Positions 53,001-64,000 of a stretch of DNA of 64,000 nt are shown one piece after another; positions within the stretch are counted from its first letter, which is position 1; every line of letters starts with the position of its first letter. Source of the stretch: Rhopalosiphum padi (lineage: Eukaryota; Arthropoda; Insecta; Hemiptera; Aphididae). The notes under the pieces are model-generated. The model had not been told where the DNA came from, did not search any database, and worked only from the letters and a program-made list of their open reading frames with translations. Location: contig NC_083600.1 of assembly GCF_020882245.1 (NCBI RefSeq), forward strand, positions 7,068,001-7,132,000, read 5' to 3'. The position numbers were made by a program, and so were the translations under genes.

Positions 53001-55935
53001 CAGCAATTTCATTTGCTAAATTAGCACCCATTAGTACTGAGACTTCAATTTTTAATTGTTTTTGGATAATTTGTGAAATCAGAGCTATACCACCACCTTC
53101 AGCTACATCAAATCCCTTTAAATACATATATATCATTAAATAGCTATGAATAATAAATTGTAAATACTGTCAGGCTATACTTTGATTAAAGAAAGTGCAG
53201 TGGCAGTAGGTTTTATGAACCCAACAAGGCTAGCACACAATTTTGGTATGAATTGATGGGGAACAACAAACACTAAAATATCAGCATCTTTGGCTGCTTC
53301 AACAGCATCAGGTACAGCAACCTAAAATTTGTTTATAACTTGTTACAATTTTCAAAAAATTTTCAATAAAGTTAAGTTTGATAAATAAATGCAATAGCTA
53401 ATAAGCTAAATTCAATTTTATGTAAAAAATGTTCCCAATAAATTAATAATTAGATGGTAAATATAATTAATTTTAGAAACTATATATAATTTATAATTTA
53501 CAATAACTAAATTACATTTCATGATAAATTTTGTATTGCTAAGACATTGGCAGTAAGTCAAAAAAATAAATGTGAGAGTTAAAAATTAAATGACATTGAA
53601 GATAACTAAATGCCCTTAATCCATGTCATTGTCATATATTTACATACTGTTAAAAAATAAAATAATAATTAATTCTATACTATTTGCACAACATTAATTA
53701 CCTACTTGTTTAATTGTAATGAATATAACCTATGTCCTATAAATAATATATAGGCAATTAAACTTAAGAAAAGTTGATATTTAATGTAGGAATACAATAA
53801 TACAAATAAATATTAGGTGATTTTATTAACACAAAAATACATATTTAATTATCAATAATTAAGTTTGCTGTTTAAATGTACAATCTGTTTAATTAAATAT
53901 TTTGTCTTATCTGCATAATCCTACTTTAAACATTTGCTTAATATTCTATTTTATTTATATTAACCATAAAGGTTAACAGAAGTACTCAATGTCTAATAAA
54001 CTATTTTTATAGTACCTATTAAGTACCTATTGTTTGTTTTTTGTTTTTTTAGGGAGTAAATAGATTAGAGTCCAGGTTATTTTTATTTATAATAATTGGG
54101 ATTTAATGAATATCAAATTTATATTAGTATAAAACAATAATGATTAAATTAACAAAAACATACCACATTTTCGGGGAGCTTTTTTCCAGGTAAATACTTC
54201 ACATTTTCATGAGTAGTATTAATTATTTCAGTCAATTTTTTACCATCTATTAATTCTTCATAAACCCACATTTTAACACAAGAATCAAATGAATCCAAAC
54301 GAGCTGCATTTGAACCAATTATTTTTGCAATTGATGAACCCCTATAAATTAAATAAATAACAAATTATAAAACCGTTATTATACAAATTTTATTAGAAAT
54401 AGTTATTTTATGTCTAAAATGTGAGTTACCACAAATATATATTTTTGTATTCAAGTTAACAAATGTATTAATCAATTTAATTAATGAAGTATAGATTGTA
54501 ATTTTTTAAATCTGTATTTTAAAATAAATAAACCATTTATATTTTTTTTCAGATTAAATATTGTTATAATCAAAAATATTTTAGTATGAAAATTACATCT
54601 TGTTAATTAAATAAGGTACCAAATAAATAGTATTTTATTTAAATTCAAAAATACTGTGAACCTTTACCAATGATTTACCAATATGAAAAATATGATTCAT
54701 ATCCTAACTATGTAAGCTAAATAAAATTAGTGATTTAGTATTTTAAATTCTGAAAAAAGGAAATTTTTTTTTGGAACTTTTCTAGTAAAAACGACAAATT
54801 TTACTACTTATTTTTAAGGTAATTTAAAAATGTTGAAAATACATACTATAGTATATCACTTTTTTAAGAGCTTTTAAATTTCAAATTTTGAAATAATATT
54901 TATTTTTCATTTTCATTTCACTGTCACGCTATAATCCATTAATATATTATCCTAGGCTAACAGACAGTTGACTCCACTCAGAATCGTTTTCATTAGTATA
55001 CAATAATATATCATTTAATTCAAATTTAACAAATCTATTAAAGTGAATAGTAATCTACTTTATGAAGAGGTATACTTGAGATCTACTATATAATATAATA
55101 GTTACCTAACTGTCTATTTTATTTTTAAATAAATGAAAATTAATAGAAACAATAGTATCATAATTTTATTCGTTTAGATTTATTTAAAATAGTTATGTAA
55201 TTAAAAAATAATTTTATCTTAAATTTATATTAGGTAACTATTTTGGTACTTTAGATAATGGGTACTACTTAAAATATTTTAAATAATATAAATAAAGTAG
55301 GTACATCCATGATTTAAAATAATATAGATGAATATTATCAGAATAAGCAGAATATTTTAACAATGCTTTTAAAAAAAAAAATCATAAAATCTAAAACTCT
55401 GTTTTTATATTGTACGTAATTCTCATATTAATTTATTACAAATATAAGATTATTATTTATTTTACATACACTTATGTTGAATGTACTAATAAGACTACCA
55501 TGTCAAATAATAATTTTCAAGAACTTTTGATGACCTTACAAAAATGTTTTTTATAGTTCGCATGCATAGTAGAGTAATCAACAATTTTAAAAAAATATTG
55601 GAGTATTAATTTTATTAGTATAATCGAAAAATAAACCATTATTTATCAAAGATCAAAAAACAAGTTTTTAAGAATATTTCAATCACAATAGATTATAGAA
55701 CACAATTATAATAATACAAATTGTAAATACTATTGAGTGATTGGATAAATAATTCTCTATTCAATTTTTTATAAAAATGATCTTTTTTTGAACATGTTAA
55801 GGTAGATAAACTTAAAGCAATTAATTAGTTCGTCAAAGAAAATTGTTTTGATTCATTCAATATAAATAATCAATAAAGCAACAACGGTACATACCAATTT
55901 CCTGATCCCAAAATGCATACTTTTTGTTGAGACAT
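50086..55935 (-). CDS. Glycerol-3-phosphate dehydrogenase [NAD+], cytosolic
   Basis: Interconverts dihydroxyacetone phosphate and glycerol-3-phosphate with NADH/NAD+, for lipid precursors and the glycerophosphate shuttle that supports insect flight muscle. Exons in transcript order: 55895-55935, 54164-54341, 53181-53321, 52974-53115, 52806-52918, 52498-52728, 51120-51226, 50968-51057, 50086-50113 (1071 nt, 356 aa). Residues 1-15 hold the NAD-binding GSGNWGSS; then VYEELIDGKKLTEIIN, VVPHQFI, LIKGFDVAEGGG, MGANLANEIA, CGALKNIV, GDNTKAA and TTCYGGRNRK follow in family order. The Lys of LIKGF and ALKN and the Arg of GGRNR are known active-site residues. The start MSQQKVCILGSGNW fits the family; the upstream open frame is UTR. 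The last exon codes only ten residues (TKTDQVDGE), a tail unlike the Drosophila ...QNL end. It diverges from CTPsyn. Confidence 0.96.
54950..54990 (-). repeat. Fragment of dispersed repeat in Gpdh intron 1
   Basis: On the minus strand AAAACGATTCTGAGTGGAGT followed by CAACTGTCTGTTAGCC resembles 7281-7310 (AAAACGATTTTGAGTGGATA, then GGTCTGTCAGC). The word TTCT(G/A)AG(C/T)(G/A)GAG also appears near 4373 and, shortened, near 23817. I take these as scattered pieces of one noncoding aphid repeat family; limits in this intron are unknown. Confidence 0.45.
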
Positions 55936-56964
55936 GTTTGGTATACGAATGATGAGATGTGCTACGAAGAAAGACTTATCACCAGTCAACGGGAAGACGT
56001 CAAGTGAGACTAAAGCAGAAATTGCAGTAGCGGAGAAATTGTGAGAAAATGTTTGAATATTTATTTCAATAAGCTGATCAGACTTCTTATCATTTGAACA
56101 CGTTTGTCCTTGACCTTCGTGGTAGAGATAATTTCGGTGAACTAATTCGATGCACGAACGAGAAACCTGTAGGAAAAAAAATCGTACGACATTACGCCAT
56201 AAATCATAATATTGCAACGGGACGAAACATCAAACAATTAGGACTTTGCCTTCGTACCAAAAATAAACGAATTAACCATACTCAATCATAGATAACAATA
56301 ATTAAGGTAGAAAATCTATTTTATTTCGTAAAAAAATACTAGAAAATTATTATCAGTGGACGGTTATCACTGATTATCTCATTATCTCGAATTATGTTAC
56401 CGCAGAATGGGTTGTTGTTATACTCTGTATTACTACCACCCGGCATTAATATCATTTACGTTTTATGATAGTAACCACGATTTAAGATAATAACCTAAAA
56501 ATGTATGTTTATGTTTTTCCGCGCTTTTTGCACGCCTAACAAAACGTCGACCCGCACCGCCACCTACTACAATTATAAATTATTACAATTTATTTACAAT
56601 GCCATGCACACATTAGTCAATAATGTCAACTTCGCATTCTGTAATCCGTTTCCTCTTGTAAACGTGCACTTAGAGGACGTCCTCTTTGGGTCTTGGGTGA
56701 CTAGTGGGCACTTAACGGTAAAATTTCGCGGTTGTGCGTCGCAACGTCGTCATATTCTCCTGTCATAACCAGTCCGTCGTTACATACGTGGTGCGTAGTC
56801 TGCACTATACCATTGTCACTTTTCAATTTTCGTACTGTTCTCTGCACCGAACCTCCGTGCCCCTCAGTTGTTCAGTGTGTTTTTTCGCGCTTCCGTGACA
56901 TTTACTATTACACCGGTTTTGCTCGACGTTTTTCGATTTCTTTTGACCGGAAGAACAATAAATC
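55936..56964. promoter_or_regulatory. Shared upstream region of Gpdh and CTPsyn
   Basis: This 1029-bp interval separates the divergent start codons. The side next to CTPsyn (about 56500-56960) is GC-enriched with several CpGs and contains initiator-like TCAGTTGTTCAGTGTG near 56865, about 100 bp before the ATG; no TATA box at the right distance is evident. ORFs of 65-115 codons overlapping it on both strands are open only because of local composition. Separate or shared control cannot be decided from sequence alone. Confidence 0.5.
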
Positions 56965-59900
56965 ATGAAATACATTTTGGTCACCGGCGGTGTCATGAGC
57001 GGCGTGGGCAAAGGCATCATCGCCTCGTCCATCGGCACGCTTCTGAAGTCCTGCGGCGTCCACGTGACGTCCATTAAGATCGATCCGTATCTGAACATAG
57101 ACGCTGGGACATTCTCGCCTTACGAACACGGTGTGTGCGTATAATAGACCAGATTTTGGATTTATATAACTAATAATGATCGTCTAAAAAATGTGCTAGT
57201 AAAACACTTACTTTTTAACCTTATTTTAATATAATCATTACCTGCGAATACTTACAATTAAAAGTTTATAGCTGCTTTTATGCATCAAATCTTTACCTCA
57301 GCCATTGCTTCATATAATTCTGAATTTTATTATACAACTAATGCCTTTTTCAAGCTTTCAAAAATAAATAATTAAGTAATTTAGATTGACTTGTTACAAA
57401 TTCTGCAAGAAAATCAAATTAAAAAATACTTGAATCTGCTCTTTTTTATTGTTGGCTATTGATTTCTTCAATATTACTTATCATATATTTTAATTAATTT
57501 TTGCAGTATATTTTACAATTTTGGTTATAGAAATATATGCTAAATAGTGTGTACATATTCCTACTTAAATCCCTTAGATTGGAATTATAATACTTATTCT
57601 AAAACTTTTTTGGAGTACTTACTAAAAAAAAATTTGAAAATATATATTAATAGACCCTCATTATAATTATCTACTTTGTGTTATGTGCTTGTATAAATCT
57701 GTAATTAATTTATCTTTTTAGGTGAAGTATATGTATTGGATGATGGTGGTGAAGTTGATTTAGATTTAGGCAACTATGAACGATTTCTAGATGTCACTTT
57801 ACATAGCCAGAACAACATTACGACTGGCAAAATATATCAGGAAGTTATCAATCGGGAGAGGCGTGGTGATTACTTAGGAAAAACAGTCCAAGGTATTCTT
57901 GATTTCTGGACAGCTTAATAATAAAGCAATAATATTTTGTTGTATATTTTTAATTAATGGGTACCACTCAATAAAATAATTAACCATCAATATGTATCAT
58001 AAGTAGAATTTTGCAGGGTGGTAGAATATTTTTTGTTACTCCTGCATTGTAAGTTAAGTTTTTTTTGTTGGCTAAAGCATAGAAATATGACCATTTTCTG
58101 TCCAGATGACGGAAAATACTTTTTTTTTTGCAAATAAGTTTTTGTCTAAATTGAATTAATGTACATGAACATAATAATGTTTTGTTTATTTTATTAAATA
58201 CTTGCAGGTGTGTGGATCATTCCCATACTATTCTTTATAAAATAGTTTATTATTATGCAGAGGTGTAATATTAAATAGAGTGTGTAATGTAATTAGTGTG
58301 GGAAGACAATATCTACCCACCACACAATTTACTATAAGATATAGTTTCTTTTTATATAATTAAATATAGTATAGGCTAGTTTTGATTTTCATATCAAGTA
58401 TATTATGAGAAAATATTTTCCATAAACACCATGAATTATGATAATGATTATCTTAGTTAATGATGGAGACCAACTAATTTGATCCTTACTGCTTATTAAT
58501 ATTTTGCTATTAATGATTTACATTGTATTTTATTATAATTTTGATAAAATTAAACTCACACAAATTATTAAGTTCCTTCAAAATCTAAGTTTACAATCTA
58601 TTATTTATAAAGTTATTATTATTAATAATTTAATATTATATTTATTATAAATATGATTTTAAAAACATTAATTAAAATTATCTTTATTAAAAATGAATGA
58701 ATACTTAAATGTATTTGTTTCAAGTATTGTTGTATTAACTTGGGCAATTATAATTATAACTAAACAATATATGCCCATTGTGTATCTATTAATGCTACTT
58801 CCTTTATAAGGTTTCTAGATATTAAATTAATATTATGTTTAAAATATTTTCACCATTACAAGCAATACTTTATTCAAATAATTTTTTTAATTTTTATGCA
58901 CTTGATTTTGAAAATAATTATAATTTTTACTTCAATAATTTCTTAAAATTTAAATATTAATTAGCAATTAATATAATTTTTATATATAAGCATTAAAATT
59001 ATTCATATTTATTTTTTTTTCAGTTATACCCCATATCACAGATGCAATACAAGAATGGGTTGAACGTGTGGCCAAACAACCAGTAAGCGATGATAAAGTA
59101 GAACCTGATGTAAGATATTTATAATATTTAATTACCTCTAGTGATATTTGATATATTGTATATTTTTTTTATATCTGATGAATAAATAATGATTTGCATA
59201 TAAATTATCAATACATTTCATCTTAGAACATAAATAATAAATAAACATGAATATTTGTTCTCATACATACAAGATTAAATATTAACTATAAGTTGTAGTA
59301 AATTAGATTTTAGCAATTTTAGAATATTTTATTTAACTAAAATGTTGAATAATTGTAATAAACTTTTTTGTACAAAAAAATATACTATATCAAACATATC
59401 ACTGAATATACCTGTTGTATTAAATTATGAATACTTAGTATTAATTATGTTATTAGGTTTGTGTTGTTGAACTTGGTGGCACAATTGGTGATATAGAAAG
59501 TATGCCATTTGTTGAAGCTTTTAGACAATTTCAATTTAAAGTTAAAAAAGAAAATTTTGTGTGTGCCCATGTTTCATTTATTCTTCAGGTACATATACAA
59601 TTATTATAATAATGTTATTCTTAACTATTCATATTCTATAAGCATATATTTTTAATTTATAATACATTTTGTTCTATAGCCTGGTGCAACTGGGGATGAC
59701 AAAACAAAACCAACTCAATCAAGTGTTCGTGAACTAAGAGGTTTAGGTTTAACACCAGATCTTATTATTTGTAGAAGTACAAAACCATGTTCTAATGTTG
59801 AACAAGTTAAAAGAAAAATATCAACTTTCTGTGATGTAGCTTCAAGACAGGTATGTTTTTTACCCTATTTGATTAGTATTTATTTTTATTCTTAAAGTAG

Positions 59901-61715
59901 TAATTTATTTTAGGTACTGTTTATGCATGATTTGGATTCAATATATAAAGTACCTTTATTTATGGAAAATCAAGGTGCTTTAGAATTTTTACAAGATCGT
60001 TTAAATTTCCCTATAAACATGGCTTATAATCGGATTTTTATGAAACAATGGAAAAAACTATCTGACAAGTATAATTCATTATATAATTACTACATTTTCA
60101 GTAATATTTTAAATTTTTCTTTTTATAATGTATATAAAATAAATTCTAATCTAAAACTAAAAATTTAAGTTTAATGTTATATAATTGATAACATTTAAAA
60201 AATTAATATATTAATGTTTAGTGCATTTGTATACTTTAAAATTATATTGTTTTTTAAATATTGAAATTATAAACAAGTTTCTCTAAATTTCTTAAAATTA
60301 AAAAATTATATTTTATTTTTAAATGTATATTGAGGAAAGAGGTAAAACATTATATTATTGAACCTGTTATACAAAATGTATACATAGTATATACATATAA
60401 TTTAAATATTTAGTTATTTTGCATTTTAAATTATTTTTAGAATTGACAACTCGCAAAAAATAATAAAAATAGCTTTAGTTGGAAAATATACACAACTTAC
60501 TGATGCATATGCATCAGTTTCTAGATCTTTGATCCATGCTGCTGCTCATATCAATCATAAAGTGGCTATTACAGTAATAACTTTTTATATCCTATTATCC
60601 TATTTTAAACAATTCATTTTATTAAAGGTATCTATTGTTTATAGTATGTCGAAGCTGCAAATCTAGAAACAGAAACTAAATTATCAAATCCAGTTGATTA
60701 CCATGAAGCATGGCAGAAATTATGCCGTAGTGAGTAAGTTAATTAATCTTACACGCTTAAAAAATGATTTATTTATTGTTTTATTTTTCATCACTAGTGG
60801 TGTAATTGTACCTGGAGGTTTTGGTACTAGAGGCGTTGAAGGTAAAATAGAAGCATGCAAATGGTGTCGAGAAAATCGTAAACCATTTTTGGGAATTTGC
60901 CTCGGTCTGCAAGTTGCTGTTATTGAATTTGCCAGGTAGGTGATTTTTAAAGCAATAATAGTATGTAAAAAGTTTATAACACTTGTAATAACATCAAAAT
61001 TCTTAAACATACATAGAAATGTATTGCACTTGGAAAATGCTGATACTACTGAAATAGATTCAAATACCAAATATCCATTGATAATTGAAATGCCTGAACA
61101 TTGTCCTGAAAATAAAGGTGGAACAATGAGGCTTGGTAAAAGAACAACTGTCTTCAAAAAAGGAAACTCATCTATTATACGTAAGTAAAACTTAAAGATT
61201 AAATGTAAATTATTTTATCAATATTACATTTATAATTAAATTTGTATTAATTTAGATAAACTCTATGGTGGACTTGAAGTAATTGAAGAAAGGCATAGAC
61301 ATCGTTATGAAGTAAACATTGATTATGTAGAACGTCTAGAAAAGGCTGGTTTAAAATTTGTTGGAACCGATACAGAAAAAGTTAGAATGGAAATATGCGA
61401 ACTTGATGATCATCCTTATTATGTGGCTACACAATTCCATCCAGAATATTTAACCAGGCCTTTAAAACCATCACCTCCATTTTTAGGTTTAATGTTAGCT
61501 TCTAGTGGCAAACTTAAATCATATCTTAATAATGAATGTCGGTTTACTCCAGACGAAAGCTGTTCAGAAGATGAATGCAATGGTATTTATTTTAATACAT
61601 TTACTAGATTAACTTAATTATATATAAGTTGTAATTTAATTCCTTTCTAGATATATCATTCAAACTTCAAGATCTTATAGTGACTCAATCAAATACCAAT
61701 AATAAATCTGAATGA
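56965..61715 (+). CDS. CTP synthase
   Basis: Makes CTP from UTP, ATP and glutamine, the last step of de novo pyrimidine nucleotide synthesis; in Drosophila it also forms filamentous cytoophidia. Exons: 56965-57130, 57722-57892, 59024-59109, 59457-59588, 59680-59850, 59914-60068, 60441-60573, 60645-60733, 60798-60935, 61017-61180, 61256-61582, 61651-61715 (1797 nt, 598 aa, normal length). The amidoligase domain (1 to about 275) begins MKYILVTGGVMSGVGKGIIA with its P-loop and has SIKIDPYLNIDAGTFSPYEHGE and VELGGTIGDIESMPF. The class I glutaminase domain (about 295-560) has GKYTQLTDAYASV, PGGFGTRG, nucleophile C402 in GICLGLQ, and the His/Glu pair of QFHPEY. The Ser/Glu-rich tail after SPPFLG is divergent, as usual. 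The first exon is distinctly GC-richer than the rest. Confidence 0.97.
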
Positions 61716-62827
61716 GATTCAATTGTACAGTGTAATTCAAATATTAATATTTTTTGTATTATTTGAACTTGTAACCATTGATACAATCATTAAACATTTA
61801 GTTGTTTATTAATTAATTAACAATTTTTGATTTACTTTGAGCATTGAATTTTTCTTATTTTTATAATATTGTTTTGTATCGAAAAATAGGTAACTAGTTT
61901 AGTTCATTTAATAATATATAATTATTATATTAATTTTTCAAATAATTTACAAAATAATATGTTATAATTTGATAGAAAAAAATATTGAACAAATATTTTT
62001 TACTTAATTATTTATAGAACAATAATTGATGTTATAAAAATTGATTTGAAATAAGAGAATGGTTTCCTGTAAAATTATAATATATTTGAATTAATATACC
62101 ATACGTAAAAATGTGTGTTGTACTTTTATAATATTACTACATTCTTTGTAATTTATAACTTTTGTATTTGTTCTTGTATTCCTTCAATAGACAACAGTGG
62201 CGTACTTATACTTAATCAATAGTACAATTGTACAACAGTTTTTTTGTGTTGTCCACGATTTTCACTATAAAACAAATTTCAAGAAAAACAGAAGTCTTGA
62301 AAAACTTTAAATTGCATACTAATTGTTCATAATTAAAATTTTTTTTTCTCATTATATTTATGAAGAAGTAGTATTCACTTTCCTGTATCGCCCATATCGA
62401 CAAACCTACTAATATAAGTACAACTGTACAAGTAACCTTGGTGTGCATCGTAGGGCGAGGGTGTGAAGCATTGACGCATTGTGAGTGACGAATGACAGTA
62501 TTATGACATGTTCGGGTATATTTCGATCAAAACAAACTGTAGATCGCGTTAAAAAATGATTTTTAGTAAATTATTTTATTTTAGATTATAGGCGGAACGG
62601 AATGATATGTTTTTATTTTATTACACGGCAAATAGGTAGTTAAGAAAATTATTGGATTATTAACTTTAAGGATGGTTTTTGAAGGCAAATTTAATTTATT
62701 ACCTATGCATTATATGTAGTCTGGTAGATCAAAATCAAAATTTCTAGTACTTTTCAATTAAATTAAGGAAAAATGCGAGTGTTTACGCAAATCCGGTTAT
62801 TAAAACCATTTTATTTTTTGGTGTAGG
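61716..62827. other. CTPsyn 3'UTR and repeat-bearing DNA
   Basis: The 3'UTR of CTPsyn starts here; I could not pick one clear polyadenylation signal. At 62195 the word CAGTGGCGTACTTATA matches the hAT-type MITE end seen at 42055, and CTAATATAAGTACAACTG near 62407-62425 may be its decayed opposite end, but the flanks do not form a clear duplication. No gene was recognised. Confidence 0.5.
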
Positions 62828-62880
62828 CATAGACTTATAATATACAACTATATATATATTACTTATATTATAAGTCTATG
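62828..62880. mobile_element. 53-bp hairpin element with 8-bp target duplication
   Basis: The element starts CATAGACTTATAATATA and ends with its inverted copy (TATTATAAGTCTATG), arms of about 16-17 bp around an AT-rich loop of roughly 20 bp. It is bracketed by a perfect direct repeat GGTGTAGG at 62820-62827 and 62881-62888. This is the structure of a very small MITE, with the 8-bp duplication length typical of hAT elements. It has no coding capacity. Confidence 0.75.
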
Positions 62881-62944
62881 GGTGTAGGCGTGTAGCCATG
62901 TAGGTACCTAAAACAAATTACGTACCGACCGTATCGTAGATCTA

Positions 62945-63360
62945 CAAATCTCTATATATATAAATCTAATGCTGTTTGTTAGTCTCGCTAAAACTCGAGA
63001 ACGGCTGGACCGATATAGCTAATTTTGGTCTTAAATTATTTGTGGAAGTCCAGAGAAGGTTTAAAACGTGAGAGAATATGAAAATGTTTGGAATTAATTT
63101 TTTAATATTAAATTTAAATTTGCATGGTGTATTTCAGATATTCCCGTGACCGACCGCGATAGTAGGTTTCCAGCTACCTGTAACCCTACCTTTTTTCTTT
63201 TGTGTGTGTTTTGTCGTCAGCAGCGTGAAAGGGGAATTATCGATTCCGCTGAAACTACCTGTTTAGGAAAAAGGTTTGTATCGATTCTGCCGGCTACTTT
63301 TTATCCCCCCCCCCCCCGTGAAAGTATGAATTATTCCGAGAAGTAAAACTGGACAATCTA
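62945..63360 (+). mobile_element. Helitron-like or other repeat remnant
   Basis: The block begins TCTCTATATATATAAATCTAA and continues with TAAAACTCGAGAACGGCTGG then ACCGATATAGCTAATTTTGG. This wording resembles the conserved subterminal region of arthropod Helitron-type and related repeats (from memory, not searched). The following GC-richer part (63140-63350) contains a 66-codon ORF without recognised motifs and a 13-base C tract (63305-63317). No CTRR hairpin end was identified, so family and right boundary are uncertain. Confidence 0.4.
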
Positions 63361-64000
63361 TATCTTGAGTATATCTATATATACTATCTTTTATCACCAT
63401 AATATATTCTTATATATAGAAAACATGTGTCACAATGTTTACTCGGGATGAACTCCGAAACTTTAATTATATTATGAATCTTCTTGATTTTTTTTTTTAA
63501 ACGAAAGAGTATAATATCACGGAGGAGGTTTCTATAATTCTATCGCAATAATATTTGTTTAAATTAAAAAACCTCTCATTAATTATCTACTAAAATAAAC
63601 GTGTATTATTAACGTGTTAATTGTATAAATCGTATACCTATAAATATAGGAGTACATATACACATAGGCGTAAATTGGGCGGGGACTTAGGGGAGCTTAG
63701 CCGCCCCTACATATTTTAAAGTTTTTTAAGAATTTTAAGGTTATTTATTAAAGAAAATTATAAAATATAAAACGTAATTCCTTGTCAGAATATTCTATAG
63801 GTACCTAGATATGTGTAAATGTGTTATGTTTAACATTTAAGCTTCATGTATGAATTTTGTATTGTAAATTTATAATAAAATTAAAATGATTGAGGTATAC
63901 GTTAATATTTTATAATGACAATGATAAAAAGTTATGTATTATACATTTATACACCGTTAAGTAAATAATTTTGAAGTTTTTAAATACATACGTACATCTT
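63361..64000. other. AT-rich DNA with a possible repeat end
   Basis: No gene is seen. CATAGGCGTAAATTGGGCGG followed by GGACTTAGGGGAGC near 63665 resembles the GC-rich ends of the CAGTGGCGTA-class hAT MITEs; no matching opposite end was found before the window stops. The rest is AT-rich and featureless. Confidence 0.45.

Noticed and set aside
55870..56217. Long N-terminal extension in frame with Gpdh
   Set aside because: The frame is open upstream of MSQQK, but the extra sequence has no resemblance to the Gpdh family and is best read as 5'UTR.
60720..61157. 145-codon minus-strand ORF
   Set aside because: It is the antisense shadow of CTP synthase exons 8-10.
1..64000. CRISPR arrays, bacterial operons or phage genes
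   Set aside because: The window is clearly eukaryotic nuclear DNA with spliced insect genes; no such structures were seen.

Overview
The window looks like nuclear DNA of a hemipteran insect, most probably an aphid. The background is very AT-rich with TATAATATATAAT-type noise. The genes have many short GT-AG introns, their products match insect orthologues, and the intergenic DNA is full of short inverted-repeat elements and repeat words I associate with aphid genomes. The species assignment is inference; the gene models are read from the sequence.

Layout. 1-21600 has no recognisable protein gene: AT-rich DNA with an aphid-type dispersed repeat (about 4080-4870), a promoter-like GC island (about 9050-9700), a GC-rich segment with minus-strand splice signals (15167-15293) and a hAT-type MITE (20905-21053). 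21660-22320 is a CpG-rich promoter region for Spt6 (CDS 22980-34544, + strand, 21 coding exons, 1814 aa). Next come an ING4/5-type PHD protein (38480-39680, +), B3GALT6-type galactosyltransferase II (39962-41013, -), Abl interactor (41630-45889, +), an unrecognised multi-pass membrane protein (48079-49754, +), cytosolic glycerol-3-phosphate dehydrogenase (50086-55935, -, 9 coding exons) and CTP synthase (56965-61715, +, 12 coding exons). The tail (61716-64000) is repeat-rich. Every model was closed in frame by following splice phase by hand; total lengths divide by three and end at stops.

The genes are independent housekeeping or developmental loci, not a pathway: chromatin and transcription (Spt6, ING), glycosaminoglycan linker synthesis (B3GALT6), actin regulation (Abi), glycerophosphate and nucleotide metabolism (Gpdh, CTPsyn). 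Two pairs are head-to-head with short shared upstream regions (B3GALT6/Abi, 616 bp; Gpdh/CTPsyn, 1029 bp). Two pairs are tail-to-tail (ING/B3GALT6, 281 bp; membrane protein/Gpdh, 331 bp).

I found no new multi-gene system. The most distinctive observations are a seven-unit 39-bp in-frame minisatellite in Abi with a hidden period of three units, a 53-bp hairpin element with a perfect 8-bp target duplication, two intact hAT MITEs with perfect 8-bp duplications, a foldback MITE family represented in three introns of Spt6, and a candidate conserved noncoding exon near 15.2 kb.
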